From Bosea sp. (in: a-proteobacteria) (lineage in GTDB: Bacteria > Pseudomonadota > Alphaproteobacteria > Rhizobiales > Beijerinckiaceae), in the NCBI GenBank assembly GCA_023910605.1, contig JAAVVV010000001.1:486698-550697 (forward strand): 64,000 nt of DNA, written 5' to 3'. The translations under genes and the position numbers were made by a program. Of this stretch, positions 40,656-51,609 are shown in pieces. How positions within the stretch are numbered: position 1 is the stretch's first letter; every line of letters begins with the position of its first letter. The notes under the pieces were generated by a model, which was given only the letters and a program-made list of their open reading frames with translations, ran no database searches and was not told the DNA's origin.

Positions 40656-41243
40656 ATGCGCACAGGCGAAATCCAGCGCCGCACAGCGGAAACCGACGTG
40701 CACGTCGCAGTCGATCTCGACGGCAGCGGCAAGGCCGAGATCAGCACAGGCGTGGGCTTTTTCGACCATATGCTGGAGCTGTTCGCCCGCCATTCGCTCA
40801 TCGACGTCACCGCCCGTGTCAAGGGTGACCTGCATGTGGATTTCCACCACACCGTGGAGGACACCGGCATCGCGCTCGGCCAGGCCGTGCTTGCCGCCAT
40901 GGGCGACAAGAAGGGCCTCGCGCGCTACGCCAGCCTCGACCTGCCGATGGACGAGACGCTGACGCGCGTGGCCGTGGACGTGTCGGGGCGGCCCTTCCTC
41001 GTGTTCCGCACCACTTTCCCCGCGCAGAAGATCGGCGAGTTCGACACCGAACTGGTGCGCGAGTTCTTCCAGGCATTCGCCATGAACGCCGGTCTGACGC
41101 TTCATGTCGAGACGCTCTATGGCGCCAACGCCCACCACATCGCGGAAAGCTGCTTCAAGGGGCTGGCGCGCGCGGTGCGGGTCGCGCTGGCGGTCGATCC
41201 GCGCGAGGGCGGGCGCATTCCCTCCACCAAGGGCGCGCTGTGA
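40656..41243 (+). CDS. hisB: Imidazoleglycerol-phosphate dehydratase (HisB)
   Basis: A 195-residue manganese enzyme for the sixth step of histidine synthesis, of the monofunctional type without the phosphatase domain seen in E. coli. The metal-binding duplicated motifs are intact: [13 protein letters not shown] (near 36-48), [15 protein letters not shown] (about 64-78) and the later [15 protein letters not shown] (about 159-173). It is divergent from hslV and heads the hisB-DUF2628-hisH-hisA operon. Confidence 0.96.
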   Translation: MRTGEIQRRTAETDVHVAVDLDGSGKAEISTGVGFFDHMLELFARHSLIDVTARVKGDLHVDFHHTVEDTGIALGQAVLAAMGDKKGLARYASLDLPMDETLTRVAVDVSGRPFLVFRTTFPAQKIGEFDTELVREFFQAFAMNAGLTLHVETLYGANAHHIAESCFKGLARAVRVALAVDPREGGRIPSTKGAL

Positions 41244-41250
41244 GGTAACA

Positions 41251-41754
41251 ATGGCTGTATTCACCGTTCTCACCCCGCCGCCCGGCGACGGCGACGCCCA
41301 TGAACGGGCCGAGCGCACGCTGTTCCTGAAAGACGGCTTCCTGCTGTCGGCCTTTCTGTTCACGGGGCTGTGGCTCCTGGCCAAGCGCCTGTGGCTGGCC
41401 TTCGCCGTGTTCGTGGCCTTGTGGGCGGCCATCGGCTTCGGTGGGCGCGCAATCGGCGTGCACCCGCTCGGGCTGGCGCTCGCGCAGATGCTGATCGGGC
41501 TTTATCTCGGACTCGAGGGCCACGCGCTGATCGAGCGCAAGCTGCTGCGCAAGGGCTGGCGCCTGGCGGGCGTTGTCGAGGGCAAGGAGATCGACCAGGT
41601 GGCGCGCCGCTTCTTCGAGCAGGCCGGCGCGCTCGACGCGCTCGACGCGCGCGAGGCCGCGACGGCCACGCCCGGACTCCAGCGCTCCGGCCAGCCGCCG
41701 GCTCCCGATTACGGCGTGCTCGGCCTCTTCCCCGATTCGCAGGGGAGACCATGA
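41251..41754 (+). CDS. DUF2628 membrane protein
   Basis: A 167-residue inner-membrane protein of the DUF2628 family, with hydrophobic segments near residues 30-60 and 64-96 and a hydrophilic C-terminal half. It is placed between hisB and hisH in rhizobia and relatives, but no histidine-related function is known. The start [10 protein letters not shown](G) is a typical motif of the alphaproteobacterial members. It begins seven bases after hisB and its stop overlaps hisH (ATGA), so it is cotranscribed. Confidence 0.85.
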   Translation: MAVFTVLTPPPGDGDAHERAERTLFLKDGFLLSAFLFTGLWLLAKRLWLAFAVFVALWAAIGFGGRAIGVHPLGLALAQMLIGLYLGLEGHALIERKLLRKGWRLAGVVEGKEIDQVARRFFEQAGALDALDAREAATATPGLQRSGQPPAPDYGVLGLFPDSQGRP

Positions 41755-42404
41755 GCGTCGTCGCGATCATCGACTACGGCTCGGGCAACCTGCACTCCGC
41801 CGCCAAGGCCTTCGAGCGCGCGGCGCGCGCGGCCGGGCTGCCGCATGCGGTGGTGGTGACGGCCGATCCCGGGCAGGTGCGCCGCGCCGAGCGGGTTGTG
41901 CTGCCCGGCGTCGGCGCCTTTGCCGACTGCAAGCGCGGGCTCGCCGCCGTGCCGGGCATGATCGAGGCCATGACCGAAGCCGTCATCGCCGGCGGCAAGC
42001 CCTTCCTCGGCATCTGCGTGGGCATGCAGCTGATGGCCAGCCGCGGGCTCGAGCACGAGATCGTCGACGGGCTGGGCTGGATCGCGGGCGACGTGGGGCC
42101 GATCACGCCCGCCGATTCTGCGCTCAAGATCCCGCACATGGGCTGGAACACGCTGGATGTGGCGCGCCCGCATGCGCTGCTCGGCGGCATTGCGACGGGG
42201 CCTGATGGTCTGCACGCCTATTTCGTGCATTCCTATGCGTTGCGCCCACGGGATGAATCTTCCCTGATCGCCAGCACCGATCATGGCGGCCCTGTCGCGG
42301 CGCTTGTGGGGCGCGACAACATGGCCGGCACGCAGTTCCACCCGGAGAAGAGCCAGAAACTGGGCCTGGCCCTCATCGCCAACTTCCTCCGGTGGCGTCC
42401 GTGA
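41751..42404 (+). CDS. hisH: Imidazole glycerol phosphate synthase glutaminase subunit HisH
   Basis: A 217-residue class I glutamine amidotransferase. The triad is complete: Cys in [11 protein letters not shown] (about residues 82-92), His and Glu in TQFHPEKSQ near 197-205. It supplies ammonia to HisF. ATG 41751 overlaps the stop of the DUF2628 gene, and the stop overlaps the GTG start of hisA. Its partner hisF is encoded 20 kb away on the other strand. Confidence 0.96.
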   Translation: MSVVAIIDYGSGNLHSAAKAFERAARAAGLPHAVVVTADPGQVRRAERVVLPGVGAFADCKRGLAAVPGMIEAMTEAVIAGGKPFLGICVGMQLMASRGLEHEIVDGLGWIAGDVGPITPADSALKIPHMGWNTLDVARPHALLGGIATGPDGLHAYFVHSYALRPRDESSLIASTDHGGPVAALVGRDNMAGTQFHPEKSQKLGLALIANFLRWRP

Positions 42405-43123
42405 TCCTGTTTCCCGCCATCGACCTCAAGAACGGTGAGTGCGTGCGCCTGCGACAGGGCGACATGGACTGCGCGACCGTGTTCAACGACAATCCCGCCG
42501 CGCAGGCCGCCATCTTCGAGGCGCAGGGCTTTTCCTGGCTGCATGTGGTGGATCTCGACGGCGCCTTTGCGGGCGCTCCAGTCAATCGCGAGGCGGTGGA
42601 CGCCATACTGGGGGCCGTGTCCTTCCCGGTGCAGCTTGGCGGCGGCGTTCGCGACATGCGCACCGTGGAGGGTTGGCTCGCCAGGGGCGTGGCCCGCGTC
42701 ATCATCGGCACGGCGGCAGTGCGCGATCCGGCCTTCGTCAAGGCAGCCGCTCGCGCCCATCCGGGCCGGATCGTCGTCGGCATCGATGCGCGCGAGGGGC
42801 AGGTGGCGGTCGAGGGCTGGGCGAAGACCTCCTCGCTCAGCGCCGTGGACCTCGGCCAGCGCTTCGAGGATGCCGGCGTCGCGGCCATCGTCTATACCGA
42901 CATCGCGCGCGATGGCATGCTGCAGGGCGTCAACTGGGACGGCACCATCGCGCTGGCGCAGTCGCTGCGCATCCCGGTGATCGCCTCGGGCGGGCTTGCC
43001 TCGATGGACGACATCGAGCGGTTGATGCAGCCGGACGCCGCCATCCTTGAAGGGGCCATCACCGGCCGCGCCCTCTATGACGGCCGCATCGACCCCGCCG
43101 CAGCGTTGGCGCTTTTGAAGTGA
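42401..43123 (+). CDS. hisA: ProFAR isomerase HisA
   Basis: A 240-residue (beta/alpha)8-barrel that isomerises ProFAR to PRFAR. Catalytic residues are Asp8 in [10 protein letters not shown] and the second aspartate in YTDIARDGM (near 168-176); phosphate loops LGGGVRD and ASGGLAS are present. GTG 42401 gives the family's usual [12 protein letters not shown] start and overlaps the hisH stop (GTGA). A GTG three codons earlier is also possible. hisF, the usual next gene, is absent downstream. Confidence 0.96.
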   Translation: MILFPAIDLKNGECVRLRQGDMDCATVFNDNPAAQAAIFEAQGFSWLHVVDLDGAFAGAPVNREAVDAILGAVSFPVQLGGGVRDMRTVEGWLARGVARVIIGTAAVRDPAFVKAAARAHPGRIVVGIDAREGQVAVEGWAKTSSLSAVDLGQRFEDAGVAAIVYTDIARDGMLQGVNWDGTIALAQSLRIPVIASGGLASMDDIERLMQPDAAILEGAITGRALYDGRIDPAAALALLK

Positions 43124-43423
43124 TTCTCAGGGAGTCAGGTTTTCAATGACCAATCCCTTTCGGTTCGGACACCTCCAACAACGCCATTTCTGATCGGGCT
43201 TGGTGAATCGGGCGGCTGGGTTCTGGTTCCGCCTGCTTCGGCAAGGGCGTTTTCGGCGCTGCTTCGCGTTTCAGGCCGTGCCGGCTGGGTGCTTCAGCCG
43301 CCCGAGACCTGTCGAATGCTGTGTTCGAACCATAATCGCGCCAAACGCAATCGACAGGCTATCCACCCACCAGCCGCTCCCGGACCAGCCCTCCTGCGCC
43401 GTCCGGCATGACCATTGGCCTCC
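43124..43423 (+). other. 300-base intergenic space at the break of the his operon
   Basis: The space between hisA and the convergent BMP-family gene has no gene I can support. The longest open frame, at 43200-43439, is a 79-residue Arg/Phe-rich product running into the BMP gene on the other strand, with no known motif. The first 80 bases are lower in G+C than the surroundings. No terminator hairpin with T-run, and no recognisable repeat ends, were seen. Confidence 0.55.
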
Positions 43424-44494
43424 TCACTTCGGCAACTGATCCTTGATCCCCTGCACGTAAAAGTTCATGCCGAACACCTGCTCGTCGGAGAGCTTGCCGT
43501 CGCCCTTGCATTCCACTGTCTGGCCGGCCTGGTTGATGATCGGGCACTTGAAGGGGTCGAACGTGCCGGCCTTGATGGCGGCTTCGGTGGCTTCCGCCAT
43601 GGCCTTCACGTCGGCGGGCATGTTGACGTAAGGCCCCATCTTCACCTTGCCCTTGGCGAGCCCGTCGAACACGTCCTGCGACTTCCAGGTGCCGTCCAGC
43701 GCCGCCCTGACGCGCTCGATGTAGTAGGGGTTCCAGTCGTCGATGATCGAGGTCAGGATGTTGTTCGGCGCGAACTGGGTCATGTCCGAGGCCTGGCCGA
43801 AGGCGAGCTTGCCGCGCTGGGCGGCCTGTTGCAGCGGCGCGGGGCTGTCCGTGTGCTGGGTGATCACGTCGGCGCCCTGATCGAGCAGCACCTTGGCGGC
43901 GTCCGCTTCCTTCGGAGGATCGAACCAGGACGAAACCCACACCGTCCTGATCTCGACATTGGGGTTCACCGATTTCGCGCCGAGATAGAAGGCGTTGATG
44001 CCGGCGATCACCTCGGGGATCGGGAAGGCGCCGACATAGCCGATCGTGTTGGTCTTCGTCATCTTTCCGGCGATCTGGCCGGCGATGTAGCGCCCTTCAT
44101 GAAACTTGGCGGAATACGTCGCGACGTTCGGCGCGCGCTTGAAGCCGGTGGCGTGTTCGAACTTCACGTCCGGAAAGCGCGCGGCCACCCGCAGCGTCGG
44201 CTCCATGTAGCCGAAGGAGGTGGTGAAGATCAGCTTGTGGCCGGTGCGGGCCAGCTGCTCGATCACGCGGTCGGAGGTCGGCTCCGGCACGCTCTCGATG
44301 AAGGTGGTCTCGACCCGGCCGGGGAACGCCGCCTCGATCGCCTTGCGGCCCTGCTCGTGCTGGTAGCTCCAGCCGAAATCGCCGATGGGCCCGACATAGA
44401 TGAAGCCGATCTTGAGCTTCTCCTGAGCGAGCGCGGCCCCGGCCGACAGAGTGAAGGCGCCGGCCAGAAGGCCAGCCAGAATGCTGTGTTTCAT
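43424..44494 (-). CDS. BMP-family ABC transporter substrate-binding protein
   Basis: A 356-residue periplasmic binding protein of the BMP (basic membrane protein, PnrA-like) family. A Sec signal peptide ends SAGAALAQ near residue 24, and no lipobox is present. Family landmarks are KIGFIYVGPIGDFGWSYQHEQG, FTTSFGYMEPT and the region NVATYSAKFHEGRYIAGQIAGKM. BMP proteins feed nucleosides or related bases to ABC importers. Neither an ATPase nor a permease is encoded nearby, so the substrate and partner transporter are not defined. A DUF4105 gene lies 86 bases upstream on the same strand. Confidence 0.9.
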   Translation of the reverse strand: MKHSILAGLLAGAFTLSAGAALAQEKLKIGFIYVGPIGDFGWSYQHEQGRKAIEAAFPGRVETTFIESVPEPTSDRVIEQLARTGHKLIFTTSFGYMEPTLRVAARFPDVKFEHATGFKRAPNVATYSAKFHEGRYIAGQIAGKMTKTNTIGYVGAFPIPEVIAGINAFYLGAKSVNPNVEIRTVWVSSWFDPPKEADAAKVLLDQGADVITQHTDSPAPLQQAAQRGKLAFGQASDMTQFAPNNILTSIIDDWNPYYIERVRAALDGTWKSQDVFDGLAKGKVKMGPYVNMPADVKAMAEATEAAIKAGTFDPFKCPIINQAGQTVECKGDGKLSDEQVFGMNFYVQGIKDQLPK

Positions 44495-44580
44495 GGATTG
44501 GATCCCCGGTGGCGGCCATTGCGGCCCGAGGCCGCAATCTACAGCCTTCCGACGGGAAAACAGAAGCCCGGACGTGCCGC

Positions 44581-45657
44581 CTACGGGTTTTGACGGATGC
44601 CGCGCGGTCCAGGCACGCCCTCGCGGATCGCGGCGGAGAAGTCCGCATCCGGGGCGAGTTTCTGCGCCTTCTCGGTGATGGCGGCGAGGCGCTTGAGCTC
44701 GTCGAGCGGAATGTCGCTGCGCAGCGCGCCAAGCTCATGGGCATAATCAGGCCCGCGCCCGGGCGCGAGGATGCGCCAGTCGAAGCGAAGGCCCGGCCAG
44801 AGCCCGCGCGCGATGCGGAAGGCCACGGTCGAGCAGTTGGCGCCGAGCGTGTCATACCAGCGCGGCTCGCGTTTGAGCGCATTGATCTGGTCTGCATAGG
44901 CGAGCAGCAACGCCCGCGCCTTGTCCCGCCCGACATCGAGCCGGTAAAGCCGCACATCCTCCTTCCAGACATCGGTGCGCAGGCGCACGATGTCGCGCTC
45001 GTCGGCGGCGATGATGGCGAGTTCGTAGGATTTGAAGAAGCCCGCCAGCGCCGAATAGACCTCGCCGCGCTCGCGGCGGATCTCGATCGAGAAGGTCAGC
45101 GGCGGCGCATCGTCGAAGGTCACGCTGACCAGCACATGGGCGATGAGCGGGCCGGTCCAGTAGGAGAAGAACAGGTCGATGCCCGCGGCCTTGGACAGAT
45201 CATAGCTGCGCGTCTCCCAGCGCGCCTCGGCCACCTCCTCGCCCGAGCCTTCATCGGCGTCGCCGACCGTCGCGCGCCAGGTGAAGTTGCGCACATTGGT
45301 GATCGTGTAGCGCTCGCCCTCGACCGTGACGCTCGGCAGCCGCGACAGCGCCTCCGCCCAGACGCGCCCGCCGCTGGGGCGCAGGCTGCTCCACCAGCCC
45401 ATCACCACGGCCAGGAGCGCGAGGAAGGCGACAAGCGCCGGCCAGCCCTGGCTCAGAGGCGGGCCCAGCCGCCAGGCCAGGACAAGGCAGCCGAAAGCCG
45501 CCAGCGCGAATCCGGCAGCCCACGCCCAGGAGGGGGCGGGGGCGCGGTGCCAGAGTGCGAGCGTGGCCCACCCAGTGGCGAGCGCCAACGCCAACGCCAG
45601 GATGAGGCCGGCGGCCAGCATGGATGCCCTGCGAAGCCCTGCCGCCGTCAGACCCAA
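44581..45657 (-). CDS. DUF4105 domain-containing membrane protein
   Basis: A 358-residue protein. Three hydrophobic segments near residues 14-34, 43-62 and 70-88 are followed by a DUF4105 domain (about 110-340) with the family's YDLSKAAGIDLFFSYWTGP and NCSTVAFRIARGLWP motifs. The latter has the cysteine that resembles a papain-like active site (NCS). The lipoprotein-adjacent domain's function is not established to my knowledge. The proposed TTG start at 45657 has no clear ribosome site; an ATG at 45621 is an alternative. It starts five bases after pckA stops, on the same strand. Confidence 0.8.
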   Translation of the reverse strand: MGLTAAGLRRASMLAAGLILALALALATGWATLALWHRAPAPSWAWAAGFALAAFGCLVLAWRLGPPLSQGWPALVAFLALLAVVMGWWSSLRPSGGRVWAEALSRLPSVTVEGERYTITNVRNFTWRATVGDADEGSGEEVAEARWETRSYDLSKAAGIDLFFSYWTGPLIAHVLVSVTFDDAPPLTFSIEIRRERGEVYSALAGFFKSYELAIIAADERDIVRLRTDVWKEDVRLYRLDVGRDKARALLLAYADQINALKREPRWYDTLGANCSTVAFRIARGLWPGLRFDWRILAPGRGPDYAHELGALRSDIPLDELKRLAAITEKAQKLAPDADFSAAIREGVPGPRGIRQNP

Positions 45658-45662
45658 GCCGC

Positions 45663-47273
<1,611 letters not shown>

Positions 47274-47353
47274 GGGGCATTCCTCCTGACCGGCGCGTCT
47301 GTGAAGACCGCGCGCCTGTGCTGAAGCCGGACGAGCCCCGGCCGTAGGCCGGG

Positions 47354-47382
47354 ATTTTACGCGGGCTTGGCAGCCCGCTCAA
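47354..47382 (-). promoter_or_regulatory. pckA promoter with a palindromic spacer
   Basis: On the minus strand TTGAGC (47377-47382) and TAAAAT (47354-47359) are separated by exactly 17 bases, a strong housekeeping promoter. Transcription would begin near 47347 and give a leader of about 73 bases before the GTG of pckA. The spacer is almost entirely the inverted repeat described at 47361-47378, so a repressor bound there would block polymerase. Confidence 0.65.
47361..47378. repeat. Perfect inverted repeat inside the pckA promoter spacer
   Basis: GCGGGCT-TGGC-AGCCCGC: arms of 7 bases (47361-47367 and 47372-47378) around 4 bases. It fills the gap between the -35 and -10 boxes and could be an operator. 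A rhizobial repressor of the LacI family (PckR) is known to control pckA, but I cannot confirm the site type. As RNA it would not be transcribed, being upstream of the start, which argues against a terminator. Confidence 0.6.
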
Positions 47383-47422
47383 GCGCTCCGAAGCGGCGAC
47401 CGGCGTGATACGCGCCCCAAGG

Positions 47423-47444
47423 CCAAAGGTTTCCATCTCTTTGG
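47423..47444. repeat. Second inverted repeat upstream of pckA
   Basis: CCAAAG (47423-47428) and CTTTGG (47439-47444) are separated by 10 bases, about 80 bases upstream of the predicted pckA start. It could be an activator or repressor half-site pair. No stop or T-run is associated. Its arms are short, so chance is possible. Confidence 0.3.
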
Positions 47445-47481
47445 TAAAGATCCAATGCTGAATGACAAGGGGCAGGAATCC

Positions 47482-48243
47482 TTAGGCTGCGCCCTGAGCG
47501 CTGCGGGCTGCGCGTGCGAGGCCGATCAACGCGATGCGAGCGGCCTCGGGCGTCGTCACCCGCGCGGGAAAGGCGATGCGCGCCAGCGCGCCCTGGGCGC
47601 CGATCTCGAAGCCATCCGGATCGAGGCTGAGCATCCGCCAGGGACCGGCCGCGCAGCCTGCGACCGCGGTTGCGTAAAGGCCCACCGCATCGGCATGGTC
47701 CTCGTTCATGTGGGCGAGTATCTCCGCCTCTGCCGCGACAAGCGCTTCGGCTTCGTCCAGTTGCGTGAGCAGGTCCTCGGCCGTCAGCTCATAGGCCTTG
47801 CCGAAGCCGCCATTGAGGCTCGCCGAGCGGATTGCCACGCGCACAAGCAGGAAGTCGGGAAAGTCCACGTAAAGCTGCGCCTTGGGCTGCCGCGCGAGGA
47901 AGCGCCGCCGCGCCTGCTCCCCGGCCGCGCTGTCGCGGTCGAGCGCCTCGGCCTCCCCTGCCACGCTGATGCGCGGATGCGCCAGCGGATCGCCCTTGCC
48001 CGGGCGCGCGAAGAGAAGGGACAGCCTGGGCCGGGCCAGCAGATTGCCTGTGTGGCCAGACAGGCGTGACACCAGCAGCAGCGGCGCGCCATCCGGGCCC
48101 GTGGCCACGCTGATCAGCGACGCGAGCGGAAACCCATCCGCACCCAGCGTCGCGAGGCTGGCAAAGGGGCTGGCGCGGATGAGCTGGCGCGCCAGCATGC
48201 GCGCATCGTCATCGGTCTGGCGGATGGTTTGGCTGCTGCTCAA
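47482..48243 (-). CDS. HugZ-family heme utilization protein / FMN-binding split barrel with DUF2470
   Basis: A 253-residue protein. The N-terminal part (about 15-160) is a pyridoxamine-phosphate-oxidase-like FMN-binding split barrel (ASLATLGADGFPLASLISVATG, DFPDFLLVRVAI), and the C-terminal part (about 170-250) is a DUF2470 domain with AHMNEDHADAVGLYA. This combination is the HugZ family, some members of which oxidise or store heme. I take TTG 48243 as start because homologues begin a few residues before TDDDAR and AAGAG lies at a reasonable distance. A TTG at 48276, 11 codons upstream, is also possible. Confidence 0.82.
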   Translation of the reverse strand: MSSSQTIRQTDDDARMLARQLIRASPFASLATLGADGFPLASLISVATGPDGAPLLLVSRLSGHTGNLLARPRLSLLFARPGKGDPLAHPRISVAGEAEALDRDSAAGEQARRRFLARQPKAQLYVDFPDFLLVRVAIRSASLNGGFGKAYELTAEDLLTQLDEAEALVAAEAEILAHMNEDHADAVGLYATAVAGCAAGPWRMLSLDPDGFEIGAQGALARIAFPARVTTPEAARIALIGLARAARSAQGAA

Positions 48244-48405
48244 TTTGGTGTCTCTTCTGGCAAGGAGGGCGTTCAATTCCTATTTAGAGCAAGCGTAGCG
48301 CTCGCGCCGCGCAATCGCTAGATTGTGGCCATGGTTTCGCCGCCCTCGGCGTCAAACCAATTGCCCCGTCGCCACAATTCCCGGCCGCCGTGAGGAAGAA
48401 GATTG

Positions 48406-49107
48406 ATGCCCACCATCGCCCTGGTCGATGACGACCGCAACATACTGACCTCCGTATCGATCGCGCTCGAGGCGGAAGGCTTTCGCATCAGCACCTACAC
48501 CGACGGCGCCTCGGCCCTTGAGGGACTGAAGCAGAATCCGCCCGATCTCGCCATCTTCGACATCAAGATGCCGCGCATGGACGGGATGGAGCTTCTGCGC
48601 CGGCTGCGCCAGAAATCCGACATGCCGGTGATCTTCCTCACCTCGAAGGATGACGAGATCGACGAGCTCTTCGGCCTGAAGATGGGCGCGGATGACTTCA
48701 TCCGCAAACCCTTCTCGCAGCGCCTGCTGGTCGAGCGGGTGAAAGCCATCCTGCGCCGCGTCGGCACCAAGGACCTGCCGGCCACGCCGCGTGCGGAGGA
48801 CGCCAAGGCGCTGGAGCGTGGCAGCCTGAAGATGGATCCCGAACGGCACGCCTGCACCTGGAAGGGCGAGCAGGTCGTGCTCACCGTCACCGAGTTCCTG
48901 ATCCTGCAGTCCCTCGCCCAGCGGCCGGGCGTGGTCAAAAGCCGCAATGCCTTGATGGATGCGGCCTATGATGACGAGGTCTATGTCGATGACCGCACCA
49001 TCGACAGCCACATCAAGCGGCTGCGCAAGAAGTTCAAGATGGTCGATGACGAGTTCGAGATGATCGAAACGCTCTATGGCGTGGGCTATCGCTTCAAGGA
49101 AGGTTGA
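48406..49107 (+). CDS. chvI: Response regulator ChvI (OmpR family)
   Basis: A 233-residue response regulator. The receiver domain has acidic pocket DDD at residues 8-10 and phosphoacceptor Asp52 in [10 protein letters not shown]. The winged-helix output domain (about 135-230) reads [17 protein letters not shown] and ends [12 protein letters not shown]... with GVGYRF. ChvI with ChvG controls acid and envelope stress, exopolysaccharide and virulence or symbiosis in rhizobia. AGGAAG seven bases before ATG 48406 supports the start; TTG 48403 is one codon earlier. Confidence 0.95.
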   Translation: MPTIALVDDDRNILTSVSIALEAEGFRISTYTDGASALEGLKQNPPDLAIFDIKMPRMDGMELLRRLRQKSDMPVIFLTSKDDEIDELFGLKMGADDFIRKPFSQRLLVERVKAILRRVGTKDLPATPRAEDAKALERGSLKMDPERHACTWKGEQVVLTVTEFLILQSLAQRPGVVKSRNALMDAAYDDEVYVDDRTIDSHIKRLRKKFKMVDDEFEMIETLYGVGYRFKEG

Positions 49108-49152
49108 TCCTGATATGCCGTTCGGGCCCCGAGGCGGCTACGGGAGCCAGCC

Positions 49153-50952
49153 GTGACGCCCCTGCGAGACGACAAACCATTGGGCGCGGGCCGCGTGCGC
49201 GGAGCCCTGGCGGCGGTCAGGGGCCGGGTGCCCGGTTTCGGCGCGTTCTTCGCCAAGCGCCTCGCCTCGAGCCTGACGCGCCGTATCCTCGTTCTGAACC
49301 TTGCGGGGCTCGTGATCCTGCTCTTCGTGCTGCTCTACTTCAACCAGTTCCGCGAGGGCCTCATCGAGGCGCGCGTGCAGAGCCTCCAGACGCAAGGCGA
49401 GATCATCGCCAGCGCCATCGCGGCCTCGGCCACGGTCGAGACGGACCAGATCGCGATTGACCCCGACAAGCTGCTGCAGCTCCAGGCTGGCGAAAGCTCG
49501 GGGCTGGGCGAGGACCTGCAGTCCATCCTGCAGTTCTCGATCAACCCAGAACTGGTTGGCCCGCTTCTGCGGCGCCTGGTGACGCCGACCGGCACCCGCG
49601 CGCGGGTGTATGACCGCGAGGCGCTCCTGGTGCTCGACACCGCCGCGATCTATAGTCGCGGCGACATCCTCAGGCGTGAGGTGGCCCCGGTGGTGCGCGA
49701 CGACATCCCCATGGTCGAGCGCACCTGGAACAGCATCCGCCGCCGCTTCGGGCGCGCCGAGATCGCCAGCTACGACGACAGCGAGCCGGGGGTCGGCACG
49801 GCCCTGCCCGAGGTGGCGCGCGCGCTTCAGGGCCAGCAGCGCAACGTCGTGCGCGTCAATGCGCTGGGCCAAACGACGGTCTCCGTCGCGGTGCCGATCC
49901 AGCGCCAGCGCAATGTGCGCGGCGCGCTTCTGCTCTCCACGCAGGGCGGCGACATCGATCAGGTGATCATCTCCGACCGCAACGCCATCCTGCAGGTCTT
50001 CGCCGTGGCCGCGGTCGTGATGACGCTGCTCTCGCTGCTGCTCGCCAACGCCATCGGCGAGCCGCTGCGCCGGCTCTCGGAGGCCGCCGTCAGGGTGCGC
50101 CGCCGGGTCAAGTCGCGGCAGGAGATCCCCGACTTCACCGATCGTCACGACGAGATCGGCCAGCTCTCGGGGGCGCTGCGCGACATGACCAGCGCGCTCT
50201 ACGCCCGCATCGATGCGATCGGCAGCTTCGCCGCCGATGTCGCGCACGAGCTGAAGAACCCGCTCACCTCACTTCGCAGCGCGGTGGAGACGCTGCCGCT
50301 GGCCCGCAACGACGCCTCGCGCGCCCGGTTGCTGGAGGTGATCCACCATGACGTGCGCCGCCTCGACCGGCTCATCACCGACATTTCCGACGCCTCGCGG
50401 CTGGATGCCGAGCTTGCGCGCGGCGAGACGGCGCCGGTTGACATCGCGAATCTGCTGCAGACAGTCGTCGGCATGCAGAACGGCATCGCCAATCAGGATC
50501 AGGCTCCCATCCGCCTCAGCATTGACGCCTCGGTGCTGCGCGAGCCCAGCCTCGTGCTCGGACATGACGGGCGGCTCGGGCAGGTCATCATCAACATCCT
50601 CGACAATGCCCGCTCCTTCTCGCCCCCCGGGGCAGAGGTCCGCGTCGGCCTGCGCCGCATTGCCCAGCAGCTGCTCGTCACCGTCGACGATGACGGGCCC
50701 GGCATTCCCGAGCACGCGCTCGAGCGGATCTTCGAGCGCTTCTACACCGACAGGCCCGAGCATGGCTTCGGCCAGAATTCGGGCCTCGGCCTGTCCATCT
50801 CACGCCAGATCATCGATGCCCATGGCGGCTCGATCACGGCGACGAACCGGTTGGGCCCGCCCGCCGCCGATGGCGAGCCCGCGCGGCTCGGCGCCCGCTT
50901 CGCCATCACGCTGCCGCTGGTTCCTCCTGCCCCGAAGCGCGGCCAGCGATGA
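49153..50952 (+). CDS. chvG: Sensor histidine kinase ChvG
   Basis: A 599-residue membrane kinase. The first membrane segment is near residues 45-63, a ~210-residue periplasmic sensor region follows, and the second segment is near 280-298 with HAMP after it. The phosphoacceptor is His365 in DVAHELKNPLTSL, and the ATPase domain has DNARSFSP, DDGPGIP and GLGLSISRQI. In Sinorhizobium and Agrobacterium ChvG is inhibited by periplasmic ExoR, which is not in this window. GTG start with GGGAG upstream. chvI and chvG are 45 bases apart and form an operon; the stop overlaps hprK. Confidence 0.93.
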   Translation: MTPLRDDKPLGAGRVRGALAAVRGRVPGFGAFFAKRLASSLTRRILVLNLAGLVILLFVLLYFNQFREGLIEARVQSLQTQGEIIASAIAASATVETDQIAIDPDKLLQLQAGESSGLGEDLQSILQFSINPELVGPLLRRLVTPTGTRARVYDREALLVLDTAAIYSRGDILRREVAPVVRDDIPMVERTWNSIRRRFGRAEIASYDDSEPGVGTALPEVARALQGQQRNVVRVNALGQTTVSVAVPIQRQRNVRGALLLSTQGGDIDQVIISDRNAILQVFAVAAVVMTLLSLLLANAIGEPLRRLSEAAVRVRRRVKSRQEIPDFTDRHDEIGQLSGALRDMTSALYARIDAIGSFAADVAHELKNPLTSLRSAVETLPLARNDASRARLLEVIHHDVRRLDRLITDISDASRLDAELARGETAPVDIANLLQTVVGMQNGIANQDQAPIRLSIDASVLREPSLVLGHDGRLGQVIINILDNARSFSPPGAEVRVGLRRIAQQLLVTVDDDGPGIPEHALERIFERFYTDRPEHGFGQNSGLGLSISRQIIDAHGGSITATNRLGPPAADGEPARLGARFAITLPLVPPAPKRGQR

Positions 50953-51443
50953 AAGCGCCGCCCGCCGCCGCCCCTGCCCCCGCCATCCACGCCAGCTGCG
51001 TCCTCATCGGCGAGGGCGCGGTGCTGGTGCGCGGCGAGCCCGGCGCCGGCAAGACGGCGCTGTGCCTGGCGCTGCTGGCGGCGGCGCGGGCGCGCGGTCT
51101 GTTCGGCCGTCTCGTCGCCGATGACCGGGTCCTGGTCGAGGCGCGGTCCGGCCGCCTTCTGGCGCGCCCGCACCCCGCCATTGCCGGCCTGGTCGAGCGC
51201 CGCGGCCTTGGCCTGACCCCGGCCGAGCACGAGGCGGCCGCCTGCGTCAGGCTCGTGGTCGACCTGTCGCCCGAGCCGCCTGACAGGCTGCCCGAGCCGC
51301 AGGACCTTGTCGTGGATCTTGGCGGCGTCATGCTGCCGCGCATTGCGGCCCTCGGCGGAGCGGCGATCGCCGGGGCGGGCGCCGACAGTCTGGTGCTCGC
51401 CGCGCTCTCGCTCTTTTGCGACGAGCCCTGGCGCGAAGCCTGA
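50949..51443 (+). CDS. hprK: HPr kinase/phosphorylase, short alphaproteobacterial form
   Basis: A 164-residue HPr kinase C-terminal domain only, typical of alphaproteobacteria. The P-loop GEPGAGKT is at residues 29-36, where many HprK proteins have GxSGxGKS. The LVADDRVLVEARSGRL segment follows (near 56-71), and the IAGLVERRGLG motif is near 80-90. It phosphorylates a serine of HPr. It overlaps the chvG stop by four bases. The N-terminal domain of Firmicutes HprK is absent, which is normal here. Confidence 0.88.
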   Translation: MKAPPAAAPAPAIHASCVLIGEGAVLVRGEPGAGKTALCLALLAAARARGLFGRLVADDRVLVEARSGRLLARPHPAIAGLVERRGLGLTPAEHEAAACVRLVVDLSPEPPDRLPEPQDLVVDLGGVMLPRIAALGGAAIAGAGADSLVLAALSLFCDEPWREA

Positions 51444-51535
51444 GCTTCGGACAGGCGCTGCCGGCGGCCCGAGGGGGTTCGAAGGGCGTCCAGGGCGGGC
51501 CGCGCCGCTGCGCCCAAATGACCTGCGGGTTTATC

Positions 51536-51564
51536 TTGCACTGCAACCGGCTTTGCCTCATATA
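51536..51564 (+). promoter_or_regulatory. Promoter of manX-ptsH
   Basis: TTGCAC (51536-51541) and CATATA (51559-51564) have a 17-base spacer; TATAAA starts two bases later. Transcription would start near 51571, about 40 bases before manX. It would allow the PTS genes to be expressed separately from chvI-chvG-hprK. Confidence 0.55.
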
Positions 51565-51609
51565 AACCCGGCTCTTTGGGTGCCTGGAAGCGCTCGCGCA
51601 GGGTTTGAC

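Noticed and set aside
43200-43439. Plus-strand 79-residue frame after hisA
   Set aside because: No homology, enters the antisense of the BMP gene, and lacks a ribosome site.
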